DNA from: Auritidibacter sp. Marseille-P8566
GTDB taxonomy: Bacteria; Actinomycetota; Actinomycetes; Actinomycetales; Microbacteriaceae
NCBI GenBank assembly: GCA_945895375.1
Contig: CAMDEE010000001.1
Coordinates: forward strand, 62,001 to 126,000
Direction of reading: 5' to 3'
DNA: 64,000 nt
Shown here piece after piece: positions 18,982 to 26,103 of this stretch; the stretch's first letter is position 1, and every line of letters starts with the position of its first letter. The notes under the pieces were generated by a model, which saw nothing but the letters and a program-made list of their open reading frames with translations, ran no database searches and was not told the origin of the DNA. The translations under genes were made by a program, and so were the position numbers.

Positions 18982-19389
18982 TTACTTCTTAGTTCTCAAA
19001 CTTCTCAACCAAGACACGGCACCGGTTGAACTCAAGGCCCAAAGCACCAACAACGGTTGGAATAGGAGTCTTGTGAATCTTGCCTCATCGGTGTTCAACC
19101 CAAACGCGTCTGTCTGGGTTAGCCACTGGGATATGTTGCCGGGGAAAATAGCGATAAAGAATAGTGCTGTTACAGTTCCAGCAATAGGTGACTTGAAGCC
19201 AGATATGAGCCAGAGCCCAAGAAGTATTTCAACAACTCCACTTGCTAGAACCACAAAGTCAGGATCAAGTGGAAGCCATGTTGGTACTTGGGCTCTGAAT
19301 GTTTCTCTTGCTGCTCCTAGGTGAGATTGTCCAGCAAATGTGAGAACTAAGCCAAGGGCTACGCGCGCTATGATCTTGATTAGTTTCAT
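18982..19389 (-). CDS. DoxX-family integral membrane protein
   Basis: The 135-residue protein has four predicted membrane segments (about 5-22, 43-65, 68-88 and 105-122). The N-terminal GLVLTFAGQSHL and central SGVVEILLGLWLISG match DoxX-like proteins. Members are linked to redox defence or quinone metabolism in some bacteria, but the role here is unassigned. It converges with the repeat protein gene. Confidence 0.82.
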   Translation of the reverse strand: MKLIKIIARVALGLVLTFAGQSHLGAARETFRAQVPTWLPLDPDFVVLASGVVEILLGLWLISGFKSPIAGTVTALFFIAIFPGNISQWLTQTDAFGLNTDEARFTRLLFQPLLVLWALSSTGAVSWLRSLRTKK

Positions 19390-19571
19390 AAGGGTCTGAT
19401 TCTACTTTCGAACAAGGTAACTGCTGGTGCGTCGAGCATTTTAAGGGCTGATTGGCCCGGGAGAAGCTGGTCCAAGACTTTGCTAAGGCATGGACCCAGG
19501 TATTGACGGCAGACCTTTTCGAGGCTCAAAAACCGCGATTACTGGCCCTTGTTTATACGGGTCAGTTACCG

Positions 19572-19611
19572 TTTAGCCAGAAATTAGACATTTTAGCCAG
19601 AAATTAGACAT
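19572..19611. repeat. Two tandem copies of a 20-bp unit in the 306-bp gap before the LAQTG protein
   Basis: TTTAGCCAGAAATTAGACAT occurs twice with no spacer (19572-19591, 19592-19611), about 85 bases upstream of the surface-protein start. The copies are identical. The rest of 19390-19695 shows no gene except a possible 11-codon leader (ATG 19661 to TAA 19694-19696) that overlaps the next ATG. The repeat may be a regulator site or a slippage product. Confidence 0.8.
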
Positions 19612-19695
19612 TCTGTCCAAATTTTTCGGGAGTTCAACTAGGATTTAGAGGACTAGAAAAATGTCTGGTTTTACGAATATTTCTAAGGACTTCTA

Positions 19696-20871
19696 ATGAT
19701 TAAAAAACTGGGATTCTCACTTGCAGCACTTGCTCTAGTAGCAGCTGCATCTGTTCCAACCGCCAGCGCTAAAAGCCCTGACGCTGTTTCAATTTACCTG
19801 GATGCCCCACTAGTTCAGGGTTCATTTGCCGCTGGCACTTCAGGCACAACTACAGAAGACTTCAACAGCTTCAACGCTGGTGCATGTCCAACTACTTGGG
19901 GTGTAGGAACCATTACTGGTGTTTGTAACATCAGCTCAGTACTAACCTGGGGTGGTTCATCCGTTGGTGCAAACTCAACTACACCTAGCGTTGGTGGCGC
20001 AGGATCAAACTATGCAACTACTGCTAACAACACAGACTCATTCACACTGACTCTTTCTGCTCCATCAAAGTATGTTGGTCTTTACTGGACTGCAGGTTCT
20101 CCTAGCAACACAATCTCATTCTTCGATGGAAACAAGAAGATTATTGAACTAACAACTGCTTCAATCATGGAGTTGTTGGGAACCGCTCCGACAGGTGCTC
20201 CTGATTGGCTAAACATTGCAAATGATCCAGCAGCTGTGATTGCTTCTGGTGCAGCTGGAACTAGCTACAAGAGGGCTTACTACTTCGGTAACCCACGTGC
20301 TTACACATCTAATCCTCCGACAGCAATGTCTTCAGTATCAGGTGTTGACCCTTGGACCTACCTGCACTTGTTTGCTTCAGGAACTGTTGAGTTCGACAGT
20401 GTTCAGTTCTCAGGTGGTGGCTTTGAGTTCGACAACCTAGCAGTTTCAACTTCAGCAAAGACTCCTCCTGCATCACTTGCTCCAGCTGGTTTCATCAATG
20501 CAGAGCACACAGTTACATTTGATGCAAACGGTGGTGAGGGAACTATGGAACCTATCACTGCTAACGCTAAAGGCAACCTACCTGCAAACACATTGACTAA
20601 CTCAAATGCAGAATGTGCTTTCGATGGCTGGAACACCAAGGCCGATGGCTCTGGAACTGCTTACGCAGATGAGGCTGAATTCTCATACGAAACTAATGAG
20701 ACCATGTTTGCTCAGTGGGATTGCCCAGAAGATGAAGTTGTAGTCGAGGAAGAAGAAAAGGAGCTTGCTCAAACAGGTTCAGCTAACTCTTCACCTTTGT
20801 TCGCAACCTTCGCACTGCTAGCACTAGGCTCTGCCCTATTGCTACTAAGCAGAAGAACTAGAAGAAGTTAA
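19696..20871 (+). CDS. Cell-wall-anchored surface protein with InlB-type repeat and LAQTG sorting signal
   Basis: The 391-residue protein has a signal peptide (1-25), an extracellular beta-rich region with a PEP-CTERM-like or lectin-like look (about 30-255), one Listeria-Bacteroides (InlB) repeat beginning HTVTFDANGGEGTMEP and ending in the MFAQWDC strand, and an acidic linker. The C-terminal sorting signal is LAQTG, then a hydrophobic helix, then RRTRRS. LAxTG is the motif of class E sortases in actinobacteria, so covalent attachment to the wall is predicted. Spacing of AAGGA before ATG 19696 is good. The ligand is unknown. Confidence 0.88.
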   Translation: MIKKLGFSLAALALVAAASVPTASAKSPDAVSIYLDAPLVQGSFAAGTSGTTTEDFNSFNAGACPTTWGVGTITGVCNISSVLTWGGSSVGANSTTPSVGGAGSNYATTANNTDSFTLTLSAPSKYVGLYWTAGSPSNTISFFDGNKKIIELTTASIMELLGTAPTGAPDWLNIANDPAAVIASGAAGTSYKRAYYFGNPRAYTSNPPTAMSSVSGVDPWTYLHLFASGTVEFDSVQFSGGGFEFDNLAVSTSAKTPPASLAPAGFINAEHTVTFDANGGEGTMEPITANAKGNLPANTLTNSNAECAFDGWNTKADGSGTAYADEAEFSYETNETMFAQWDCPEDEVVVEEEEKELAQTGSANSSPLFATFALLALGSALLLLSRRTRRS

Positions 20872-20885
20872 TAGTTTCTTAGTTA

Positions 20886-20921
20886 TTAGGCCCCAGGTGA
20901 AAATCTGGGGCCTAATTCTTT
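20886..20921 (+). terminator. Strong intrinsic terminator after surface-protein gene
   Basis: TTAGGCCCCAG at 20886-20896 pairs perfectly with CTGGGGCCTAA at 20905-20915 across an 8-base loop, followed by TTCTTT. Confidence 0.88.
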
Positions 20922-20972
20922 AAAGAGTTTTGAGTATCGAGATGCTCCCAATAAGGGAAATGTTAGGGCAAT

Positions 20973-21572
20973 CTAGGAAAGCGAACGGTCTACGATAAGA
21001 CCGATTAGTGCGTTCCATGCCAAAGCGTCCATACGGTTGTCAACAACATCATCAACAATCTTGCCTAGCGTATATGCTTGGATTAGAACTGCTGCGGCTC
21101 TAGGGTCAAAGTCTTTATTGAACCAGCCTCTGTTCTGAACTTCTGTGAACTGTTCAGTGAACAGATCAGTTAGGCTCTGCTGGACTCTGCCGAGAGCTTT
21201 CCTGAAGTCTTCATTCTTTTCTGCCATGCCTAGGATGCGAGCACGTTCGTAACGGTTGGCTTTGCGAGCAGGGTCTTGGGTGAGTTCGGTAACTCTAGCT
21301 AGACCCGCTAAGAACTCTTCTTTGGTCTGACACTCAGCAAGCATCTGCTTGATTACCCCACCGCTTTTTTCAACGTATCTTGAGTAGCGAACTAGGTATG
21401 CCTCTTGGATAAGCTCCCCAATTGAATCCCAGAAGTGATATAGGGATCCTCTAGCTATGCCTGTTCTGCGAAGGATTTCTGCTGCAGAAACGTCCTTTTC
21501 TTGAAGTTCGTCGAGCATATCAACAGTTGTGTTTAGCAACCTGTTTCTGGTCTCAGTACCTGCCTCGCTCAT
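20973..21572 (-). CDS. TetR-family transcriptional regulator
   Basis: The 199-residue protein begins with a TetR helix-turn-helix: RNRLLNTTVDMLDE then DVSAAEILRRTGIARGSLYHFWDSIGELI (about residues 8-55). The larger ligand-binding C-terminal domain is not diagnostic. The target is unknown; neighbours are a cell-wall protein and a GH16 glucanase, both transcribed separately. The 110-base gap upstream could hold its own operator, but I see no clear palindrome. Confidence 0.9.
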   Translation of the reverse strand: MSEAGTETRNRLLNTTVDMLDELQEKDVSAAEILRRTGIARGSLYHFWDSIGELIQEAYLVRYSRYVEKSGGVIKQMLAECQTKEEFLAGLARVTELTQDPARKANRYERARILGMAEKNEDFRKALGRVQQSLTDLFTEQFTEVQNRGWFNKDFDPRAAAVLIQAYTLGKIVDDVVDNRMDALAWNALIGLIVDRSLS

Positions 21573-21682
21573 TTGACTAGTCTAACAAGGCGAGACATTT
21601 TCAAGTGATTCTCGCATTTTTGTGATTCTACGAAATAGCGCCTGATGTCGTTCTAAATAACGAATAAAACTGAGCTTAGGTG

Positions 21683-22840
21683 CTATTTCTTGACGACTAG
21701 CCCTTGACCGTTTAGTTCCCAAGCATGAACGTAGTCAATAATGGTCTTGCTCTCAACCCAACCGGTGTAACTACCACCGAACCCGACGTTGCCACCAACA
21801 GCATTGTTCAAGATCAAGAAGAATGGTTCATTGAAAACCCACTGACCATTCACATTAGCTGGTGTAACTGTCCAGAACACTTCTCGGTCTACATAGAACT
21901 CAAGTCTGTTTGGTTGCCAGGCAAGTCCATAGGTGTGAAAGTCTGTTTGGTAGTTAGCCTGGTTCTTCTCTTCTCCCACGACGTAACTATGATTACCACA
22001 GCAAGTAGCGGTGTTGGTCTTGGAGAAGTGAACTGCTGCAGAGTTTCTCATTGGAAGGTTACCGCCCTGCTCAGCAATATCAATCTCACCTGCAAGAGGC
22101 CAACCGACCTGAGTCATTGCATCGCCCAGTGCCCAGAAGGCCGGCCAGTTGGCTCCGCCTGCTGGCATCTTCATTCGAGTCTCAATGTATCCGTACTTGA
22201 ATGAAACCTTGTTCTGAGTATCAAAACGTCCGCTTGTGTAGTTACAAGGCGGTGACATGCAGTTACCTGCGTTAGTAGGTGCGGTTGTAACTCGCTTAGT
22301 TGTGATTACAGCATTGCCCTGTGGTGTTCCATCAAGGCGAATAGCATCTGGTGTGTACCACTGTTTCTCGGAGTTGTGACAGGTTCCTCCACCGTTAGCA
22401 CTCTCGTGACCACAGTATCTAGAAGTCCAGTTGGTGCTGTCAATAAGCCCGTCGGCATTGCCTGTGAATGAATCTGACCACAACAATTTACCCAGCTTGT
22501 GACCAAGCAACACAGGAGTGGTGACAGTGGATTTCCACTGAGCATAAACAGTGAGGTTCTTTTTAGTTTTGACAATGGAAGTCTTGAAGTACTTAACCGG
22601 TCCTGTCCTGGTAAGTGACCAGCCGATAAATCTGTGGGAGTCTCTAGAGAACTTAACTGTTGAAAGAGCTTTCCCCTTGACAGGTATCACCTGCTTCGCC
22701 ATCGTTCCAGATCCTCCGTTTGCATTGAAAGTGACTGTATAAGAAGTCGCTGCAACAGCAGGGTTGGACATGATTGGGGCGGACAGTGCTGACACAGTAA
22801 TTAGTGCCGCAGTTAGTAATCCGAGTGCTTTAGCTTTCAT
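21683..22840 (-). CDS. Secreted GH16 beta-glucanase with N-terminal InlB-type repeat
   Basis: The 385-residue protein has a signal peptide (1-30), one InlB repeat (about 34-103: YTVTFNANGGSGTM through VYAQWK) and a glycoside hydrolase family 16 domain (about 118-380). The catalytic motif EIDIAE is complete, with nucleophile Glu252, Asp254 and acid/base Glu257. GH16 enzymes cut beta-1,3 or beta-1,3/1,4-glucans and some algal galactans; algal or fungal polysaccharide is a reasonable substrate class. Placing the InlB repeat ahead of the enzyme may help surface binding. No anchor is visible. Confidence 0.92.
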   Translation of the reverse strand: MKAKALGLLTAALITVSALSAPIMSNPAVAATSYTVTFNANGGSGTMAKQVIPVKGKALSTVKFSRDSHRFIGWSLTRTGPVKYFKTSIVKTKKNLTVYAQWKSTVTTPVLLGHKLGKLLWSDSFTGNADGLIDSTNWTSRYCGHESANGGGTCHNSEKQWYTPDAIRLDGTPQGNAVITTKRVTTAPTNAGNCMSPPCNYTSGRFDTQNKVSFKYGYIETRMKMPAGGANWPAFWALGDAMTQVGWPLAGEIDIAEQGGNLPMRNSAAVHFSKTNTATCCGNHSYVVGEEKNQANYQTDFHTYGLAWQPNRLEFYVDREVFWTVTPANVNGQWVFNEPFFLILNNAVGGNVGFGGSYTGWVESKTIIDYVHAWELNGQGLVVKK

Positions 22841-22975
22841 TCAACAAGTCTAGTTCGCGAGTGTTTGCCTAGTGGCGTTCCTAACCTGCAACCTTCCTGA
22901 GAGGAGCACTGGAAAGGTTTACATTGCCATTGATTCATCAAGTTCTTGGTAAGTGTGCCTGCCTATACTTGCCTT

Positions 22976-23218
22976 ATGCCTCCAAAGCCACCCAAGAAGC
23001 CTCAGCCAGATCAAGTTCAACTAGAACAAGAGTGGTATCGGATTGGTCTCACAGGACCCGCGAGGAAGGCTTTGGTCGAAGCCAAGCTATACAAAGTCTC
23101 TGACCTAAGAAGAATCACTCTTCAAGAGCTAACTGCTTTGCCTGGCATGAGTAAGTCGGCCGTGAAGAGAATCCAGGTAATCATGAGTGCAAAGAAGATC
23201 TCTTTTACGTCACACTAG
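22976..23218 (+). CDS. Small helix-hairpin-helix protein resembling the RNA polymerase alpha C-terminal domain
   Basis: The predicted product from ATG 22976 has 80 residues with a Pro/Lys-rich start and then IGLTGPARKALVEAKLYKVSDLRRITLQELTALPGMSKSAVKRIQ. This is a helix-hairpin-helix pattern close to the DNA-binding end of RpoA or to small HhH proteins. An in-frame GTG at 22946 would add 10 residues but lacks a ribosome site. Probably a DNA-binding protein of unknown target. Confidence 0.75.
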   Translation: MPPKPPKKPQPDQVQLEQEWYRIGLTGPARKALVEAKLYKVSDLRRITLQELTALPGMSKSAVKRIQVIMSAKKISFTSH

Positions 23219-23325
23219 CTTTCGAAGAAGTTAGGCTGTGGAGTTCTTGAGCAGACAATTTCGACATTTGGCAAACTACTTCTGCTAGCAGATGCATGGC
23301 TTGTCTAGCCAGCAGTTAGAAAAAA

Positions 23326-23343
23326 CCCCGGTAGCAGCCGGGG
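23326..23343. terminator. Hairpin flanked by A-run and T-rich sequence
   Basis: CCCCGG-TAGCAG-CCGGGG is a perfect 6-bp GC stem preceded by AAAAAA and followed by TAATTGTTT. It can terminate transcription from the HhH gene and, reading leftwards, gives a TTTTTT tail. Confidence 0.7.
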
Positions 23344-23363
23344 TAATTGTTTGACCTCTTGAC

Positions 23364-23467
23364 GAGGGTCTAATCGGAAAAACAACTTCCGAAACTTATC
23401 CTTGGTTTCGAGTATAGGGAATATTTCTTTTTTAGGAAAGAAGTTATCCCCTTCCGGTTAGACCCTC
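23364..23467 (+). ncRNA. Candidate structured leader RNA, three-way junction
   Basis: GAGGGTCTAATCGGAA (23364-23379) pairs with TTCCGGTTAGACCCTC (23452-23467), 16 positions with one A-C mismatch. Inside lie a hairpin CGAAAC/GTTTCG (23390-23395, 23405-23410) and a second longer stem (23418-23431 with 23437-23450, about 12 of 14 paired). The result is an outer stem enclosing two arms. CTCTCC (23465-23470), partly in the outer stem, is complementary to GGAGAG (23491-23496), the ribosome site of the micro-ORF that follows, so the two pairings compete. I match this to no known RNA family. Orientation is inferred from the downstream ORF. Confidence 0.5.
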
Positions 23468-23501
23468 TCCCTAGTCCATGCCTTATGAGAGGAGAGACAA
23501 G

Positions 23502-23585
23502 ATGGCTATTAGTCAGATTGTTGATCTGGTGATACTGGTGGTGAAGATAATCATCTTGATTGTCGAAACTATCTGTACCAGGTAG
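23502..23585 (+). CDS. Hydrophobic 27-residue micropeptide
   Basis: ATG 23502 follows GAGAGGAGAG with ideal 5-10 base spacing. The product runs MAISQIVDLVILVVKI, then more Ile, Leu and Val, and ends ETICTR: one membrane-spanning or amphipathic helix with Asp8, Lys15 and Glu22 every 7 residues. An in-frame ATG at 23478 would add eight charged residues (MPYERRDK). Length and composition recall type I toxins, holin-like peptides or modulin-like peptides, but I recognise no family. It sits behind a structured leader and ahead of a hairpin, in a gap between the HhH gene and pdxH. Confidence 0.5.
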   Translation: MAISQIVDLVILVVKIIILIVETICTR

Positions 23586-23590
23586 AACCA

Positions 23591-23623
23591 GGTGGGTGCT
23601 GTCTCAGGTTGTCAGCATCCACC
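23591..23623. terminator. 11-bp hairpin between micro-ORF and pdxH
   Basis: GGTGGGTGCTG at 23591-23601 pairs with CAGCATCCACC at 23613-23623 (one G-T pair) across an 11-base loop. It lies 5 bases after the micro-ORF stop and 7 bases beyond the convergent pdxH stop. Neither side has a clear T-run, so it may instead stabilise 3' ends. Confidence 0.55.
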
Positions 23624-23630
23624 CTCAGAA

Positions 23631-24284
23631 CTAAGGCTGAAGTCTTTGAATCTCCCATGGAGTGAATGAACCGTCTGCTTGCTGTGTGCGAAAGTATTCG
23701 ATCCGATCATGCATACGATTTGAACGACCTTTCCAAAACTCAATGCGAGTTGGAACTATGCGATAACCACCCCAGTAGTCAGGTCTAGGAACATCACTGT
23801 TTTCAAACTTGGATAGAGCCTCTTCAAACTGCTTATCTAGCGCGTCTCGGTTCTCAATAAACTGCGACTGATGAGATGACCAAGCTGCAACTTGTGAGTC
23901 ATGAGGTCTGGAATTGTGATACTCATCAGAATCTTCACTTGGAACAGCTCTGGCTACACCTTCGATGATTACCTGGTGATAAATCGAATACCAACCAAAC
24001 ACAGCGCTTACCTTTGGGTTTTTACTGAGCGCCTGCCCTTTTCGAGACAGGTAGTTGGTTGCAAAGAAGAAGCCATTCTGGTCTACTCCTTTTAATAGAA
24101 CTGTGCGAGACCTTGGTTGCCCTTCTAGAGACACTGTGCTCAGTACAAAGGCATTTGGTTCATAGATATCTGCAGCCTCAGCCTCCGCAAGCCAGAGCTT
24201 GAATTGCTCTATTGGATCTGCAACCAGATGTGTCTCAGTCAGTGCTTCCTGCCCATAGTCTTCGTGGCGACCTAATGATTCCAT
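23631..24284 (-). CDS. pdxH: Pyridoxamine/pyridoxine 5'-phosphate oxidase
   Basis: FMN enzyme that oxidises pyridoxamine or pyridoxine 5'-phosphate to pyridoxal 5'-phosphate, the last salvage and synthesis step for vitamin B6. At 217 residues the length is normal. SRTVLLKGVDQNGFFFATNYLSRKGQAL gives the FMN-binding region, and the C-terminal WGGYRIVPTRIEFWKGRSNRMHDRI is the family signature with the substrate-binding RxxR-H elements. It is followed by a convergent hairpin and preceded by the toxin-antitoxin pair in the same direction. Confidence 0.95.
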   Translation of the reverse strand: MESLGRHEDYGQEALTETHLVADPIEQFKLWLAEAEAADIYEPNAFVLSTVSLEGQPRSRTVLLKGVDQNGFFFATNYLSRKGQALSKNPKVSAVFGWYSIYHQVIIEGVARAVPSEDSDEYHNSRPHDSQVAAWSSHQSQFIENRDALDKQFEEALSKFENSDVPRPDYWGGYRIVPTRIEFWKGRSNRMHDRIEYFRTQQADGSFTPWEIQRLQP

Positions 24285-24325
24285 GTGTCAAGAATAGGCT
24301 TTCAAGCCCTAATAACTAGCAAACT

Positions 24326-24697
24326 TTATTTAACTGGCTTGGATCGTTGGGCTATCCAATTAGCTAACTCAGGTAACGTCATATTTTGAGATGCAATCTG
24401 ACGCATGAGTATTTCTACATCATCTTCTCTTGCCTGTATCTCAAATTTGTTTATCAACATAAATGCAACCAGTAGGTACCAAGCTGCTCGCTTGTTGCCA
24501 TCTAGTAGAGCATGGTGTTGCACCAGCGACTCAGTTTGTGAAGCGGCTTTTAGGGAAATGGAGGGATAAGCATCGACTCCGAATACCGTGGTTTGCGGTC
24601 TAGATAAAGCCGCCCCAAGCAGTCCTTGATCTCTAACCACAAATCCCAGCGCCGATAACTCTCCAATGACCACCTCTAGGTCGAGGTAAACAGCCAT
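24326..24697 (-). CDS. Doc/Fic-family toxin
   Basis: The 123-residue protein contains HALLDGNKRAAW with His62, Asp66, Asn68, Lys69 and Arg70 in the same spacing as phage P1 Doc (HxFxDANKR). KAASQTESLVQ ahead of it is typical for the Doc group. Doc toxins phosphorylate EF-Tu; Fic relatives AMPylate. The ATG overlaps the antitoxin stop (TAATG), the classic arrangement for balanced synthesis. Motif residues are intact, so it is probably active. Confidence 0.9.
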   Translation of the reverse strand: MAVYLDLEVVIGELSALGFVVRDQGLLGAALSRPQTTVFGVDAYPSISLKAASQTESLVQHHALLDGNKRAAWYLLVAFMLINKFEIQAREDDVEILMRQIASQNMTLPELANWIAQRSKPVK

Positions 24698-24900
24698 TAG
24701 TCTTCTAAGCGTTCAAGAAGCTTCGCGTCTCTTTTGCTAACAAGTTCAAACGCCTCCTTAACAACTGCTCTTTGGGTTTCTTGAGCAATGTATTTTGCTA
24801 TTGCGTTCATTGCCAATGTGTTTTTAGAGACGCCGAGGGTTTTTGCAATGTCGGTAAGTCCCTGATCTAATTCATCTGTGAGTCTAAGTGTCATAGCCAT
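24697..24900 (-). CDS. Ribbon-helix-helix antitoxin of the Doc pair
   Basis: The 67-residue product MAMTLRLTDELDQGLTDIAK continues as TLGVSKNTLAMNAIAKYI, a ribbon-helix-helix (CopG/MetJ-type) domain: a short beta strand (TLRL) then two helices. The C-terminal basic-acidic tail is likely the toxin-neutralising part. Such antitoxins autorepress their promoter. The palindrome 8 bases upstream of the start fits an operator. This antitoxin type is a variation on the Phd partner usually paired with Doc. Confidence 0.88.
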   Translation of the reverse strand: MAMTLRLTDELDQGLTDIAKTLGVSKNTLAMNAIAKYIAQETQRAVVKEAFELVSKRDAKLLERLED

Positions 24901-24908
24901 AGAGTAAC

Positions 24909-24925
24909 GGTATCAAAGTGATACC
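24909..24925. promoter_or_regulatory. Palindromic operator of the toxin-antitoxin pair
   Basis: GGTATCA-AAG-TGATACC is a perfect 7-bp inverted repeat with a 3-base centre, 8 bases upstream of the antitoxin ATG. Read in the gene direction it contains TATCACTTTGATAC, which recurs exactly before the SPFH-RHH operon at 28757-28770. Confidence 0.75.
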
Positions 24926-25080
24926 AAAAGGGCAATCAACTGAGATGTGAATAACTAGAAGCGGATGTTCATAGATTGCCGGTAACTGCAATTGCTATTG
25001 TCGTCGCAATGGTCATCGTTGCCATAGCGATTCGTTTAGTAGTTCCGTATCAAATTTGAAGTTCCGGAAATCTAGGTGAC

Positions 25081-26103
25081 TTAGTTGTGCTTATCACTTG
25101 GATAGAAGTTCACTGCCCCACGGACCCAAACGGTCACTTTCATGCCAACTTCAGGGGCAAAAGGACCATTAGATCTGGCCCGGATCTTGAGCTTTGGTGT
25201 TTGAACCTCAACAACAGCGTCGTGACCGAAGAATACTCGTCCGATTACTTCGGAATCCCCACTTGGGTTGGGCTGGAGGTAGAAGTTCTCAGACCGAATA
25301 GCAGCGACTCCGACTTGACCTTCAGACACTGTATTAAGAGGTGTGATCTTTCCAAGAGCCGTAATAATCTTGCCATCTTCAACATGGCCATCAACCAGGA
25401 TTGAATCTCCTAGAAATGTTGCAATGCCTAAATCAACTGGCGAGTTATAAATCTCTGTCGGTGAACCAGACTGAATGATTTTTCCATCTCGAAGAATAGC
25501 AACCTTGTCTGCAAGTGAAAGAGCTTCTTCTTGATCATGAGTTACAAGAATTGCTGTTGCGTTCTCAGCTCGAAGAACTCTTCTAACATCCTCACGCAGT
25601 CTTGCTCTAAGTTCAGCATCAAGAGCGCTGAATGGTTCATCGAGAAGAATCAGTTTCGGTCTTGGAGCAAGTGCTCTAGCAAGAGCAACTCTTTGAGCCT
25701 GCCCACCAGATAACGATGCTGGCTTGCGATCTGCATAGTCACTTAACCCAACAAGATTCAGTAACTCCTTGATGCGAGCGTCGCTACCCTTAGGTAATCC
25801 AAAACCAATATTTTGACTAACTGTGAGATGTGAGAAAAGGGCTGAGTCTTGAGGAACAATGCCGACTCCCCTTTTCTCTGGAGCAACAACATCTTTACGA
25901 TTTGAAACAAGTTTTGAATCAATAAAGATTTCACCAGAAGTTGGAGATTCAAAACCTGCAATAAGTCTTAGCAGTGTTGACTTACCTGCACCGGATGCTC
26001 CAAGCACAGCAGTTAGCTCACCTTGGTTAGCATCTAAGTTAAGTTTGTTTAGAACTACTTGCTCTCCGTAGTTGAGAGATAGGTCTTTGATCTGCAACAG
26101 CAT
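25081..26103 (-). CDS. fbpC: ABC transporter ATP-binding subunit, iron(III) type
   Basis: The 340-residue ATPase has Walker A (GASGAGKST, about residues 36-44), the LSGGQAQRVALARAL signature, Walker B (LILLDEP) and the switch histidine in VTHDQEEAL. A C-terminal TOBE-like domain (about 240-335) is typical of FbpC/PotA-type subunits. It overlaps the permease stop by TAATG and is the last gene of a binding-protein, permease, ATPase operon. It could also energise the ThiBP system elsewhere in the window, which lacks an ATPase (inference). Confidence 0.88.
   Translation of the reverse strand: MLLQIKDLSLNYGEQVVLNKLNLDANQGELTAVLGASGAGKSTLLRLIAGFESPTSGEIFIDSKLVSNRKDVVAPEKRGVGIVPQDSALFSHLTVSQNIGFGLPKGSDARIKELLNLVGLSDYADRKPASLSGGQAQRVALARALAPRPKLILLDEPFSALDAELRARLREDVRRVLRAENATAILVTHDQEEALSLADKVAILRDGKIIQSGSPTEIYNSPVDLGIATFLGDSILVDGHVEDGKIITALGKITPLNTVSEGQVGVAAIRSENFYLQPNPSGDSEVIGRVFFGHDAVVEVQTPKLKIRARSNGPFAPEVGMKVTVWVRGAVNFYPSDKHN

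Noticed and set aside
23591-23623. Hairpin as part of a small SRP or tmRNA gene
   Set aside because: No SRP loop (GGAAG-type) or tmRNA tRNA-like ends could be found; only the stem remains.
24976-25059. Possible 27-codon hydrophobic ORF (TTG start) between the antitoxin operator and the iron ATPase gene
   Set aside because: Only a TTG start and no convincing ribosome site. Interesting because of length and hydrophobicity similar to the peptide at 23502, but not supported as a gene.
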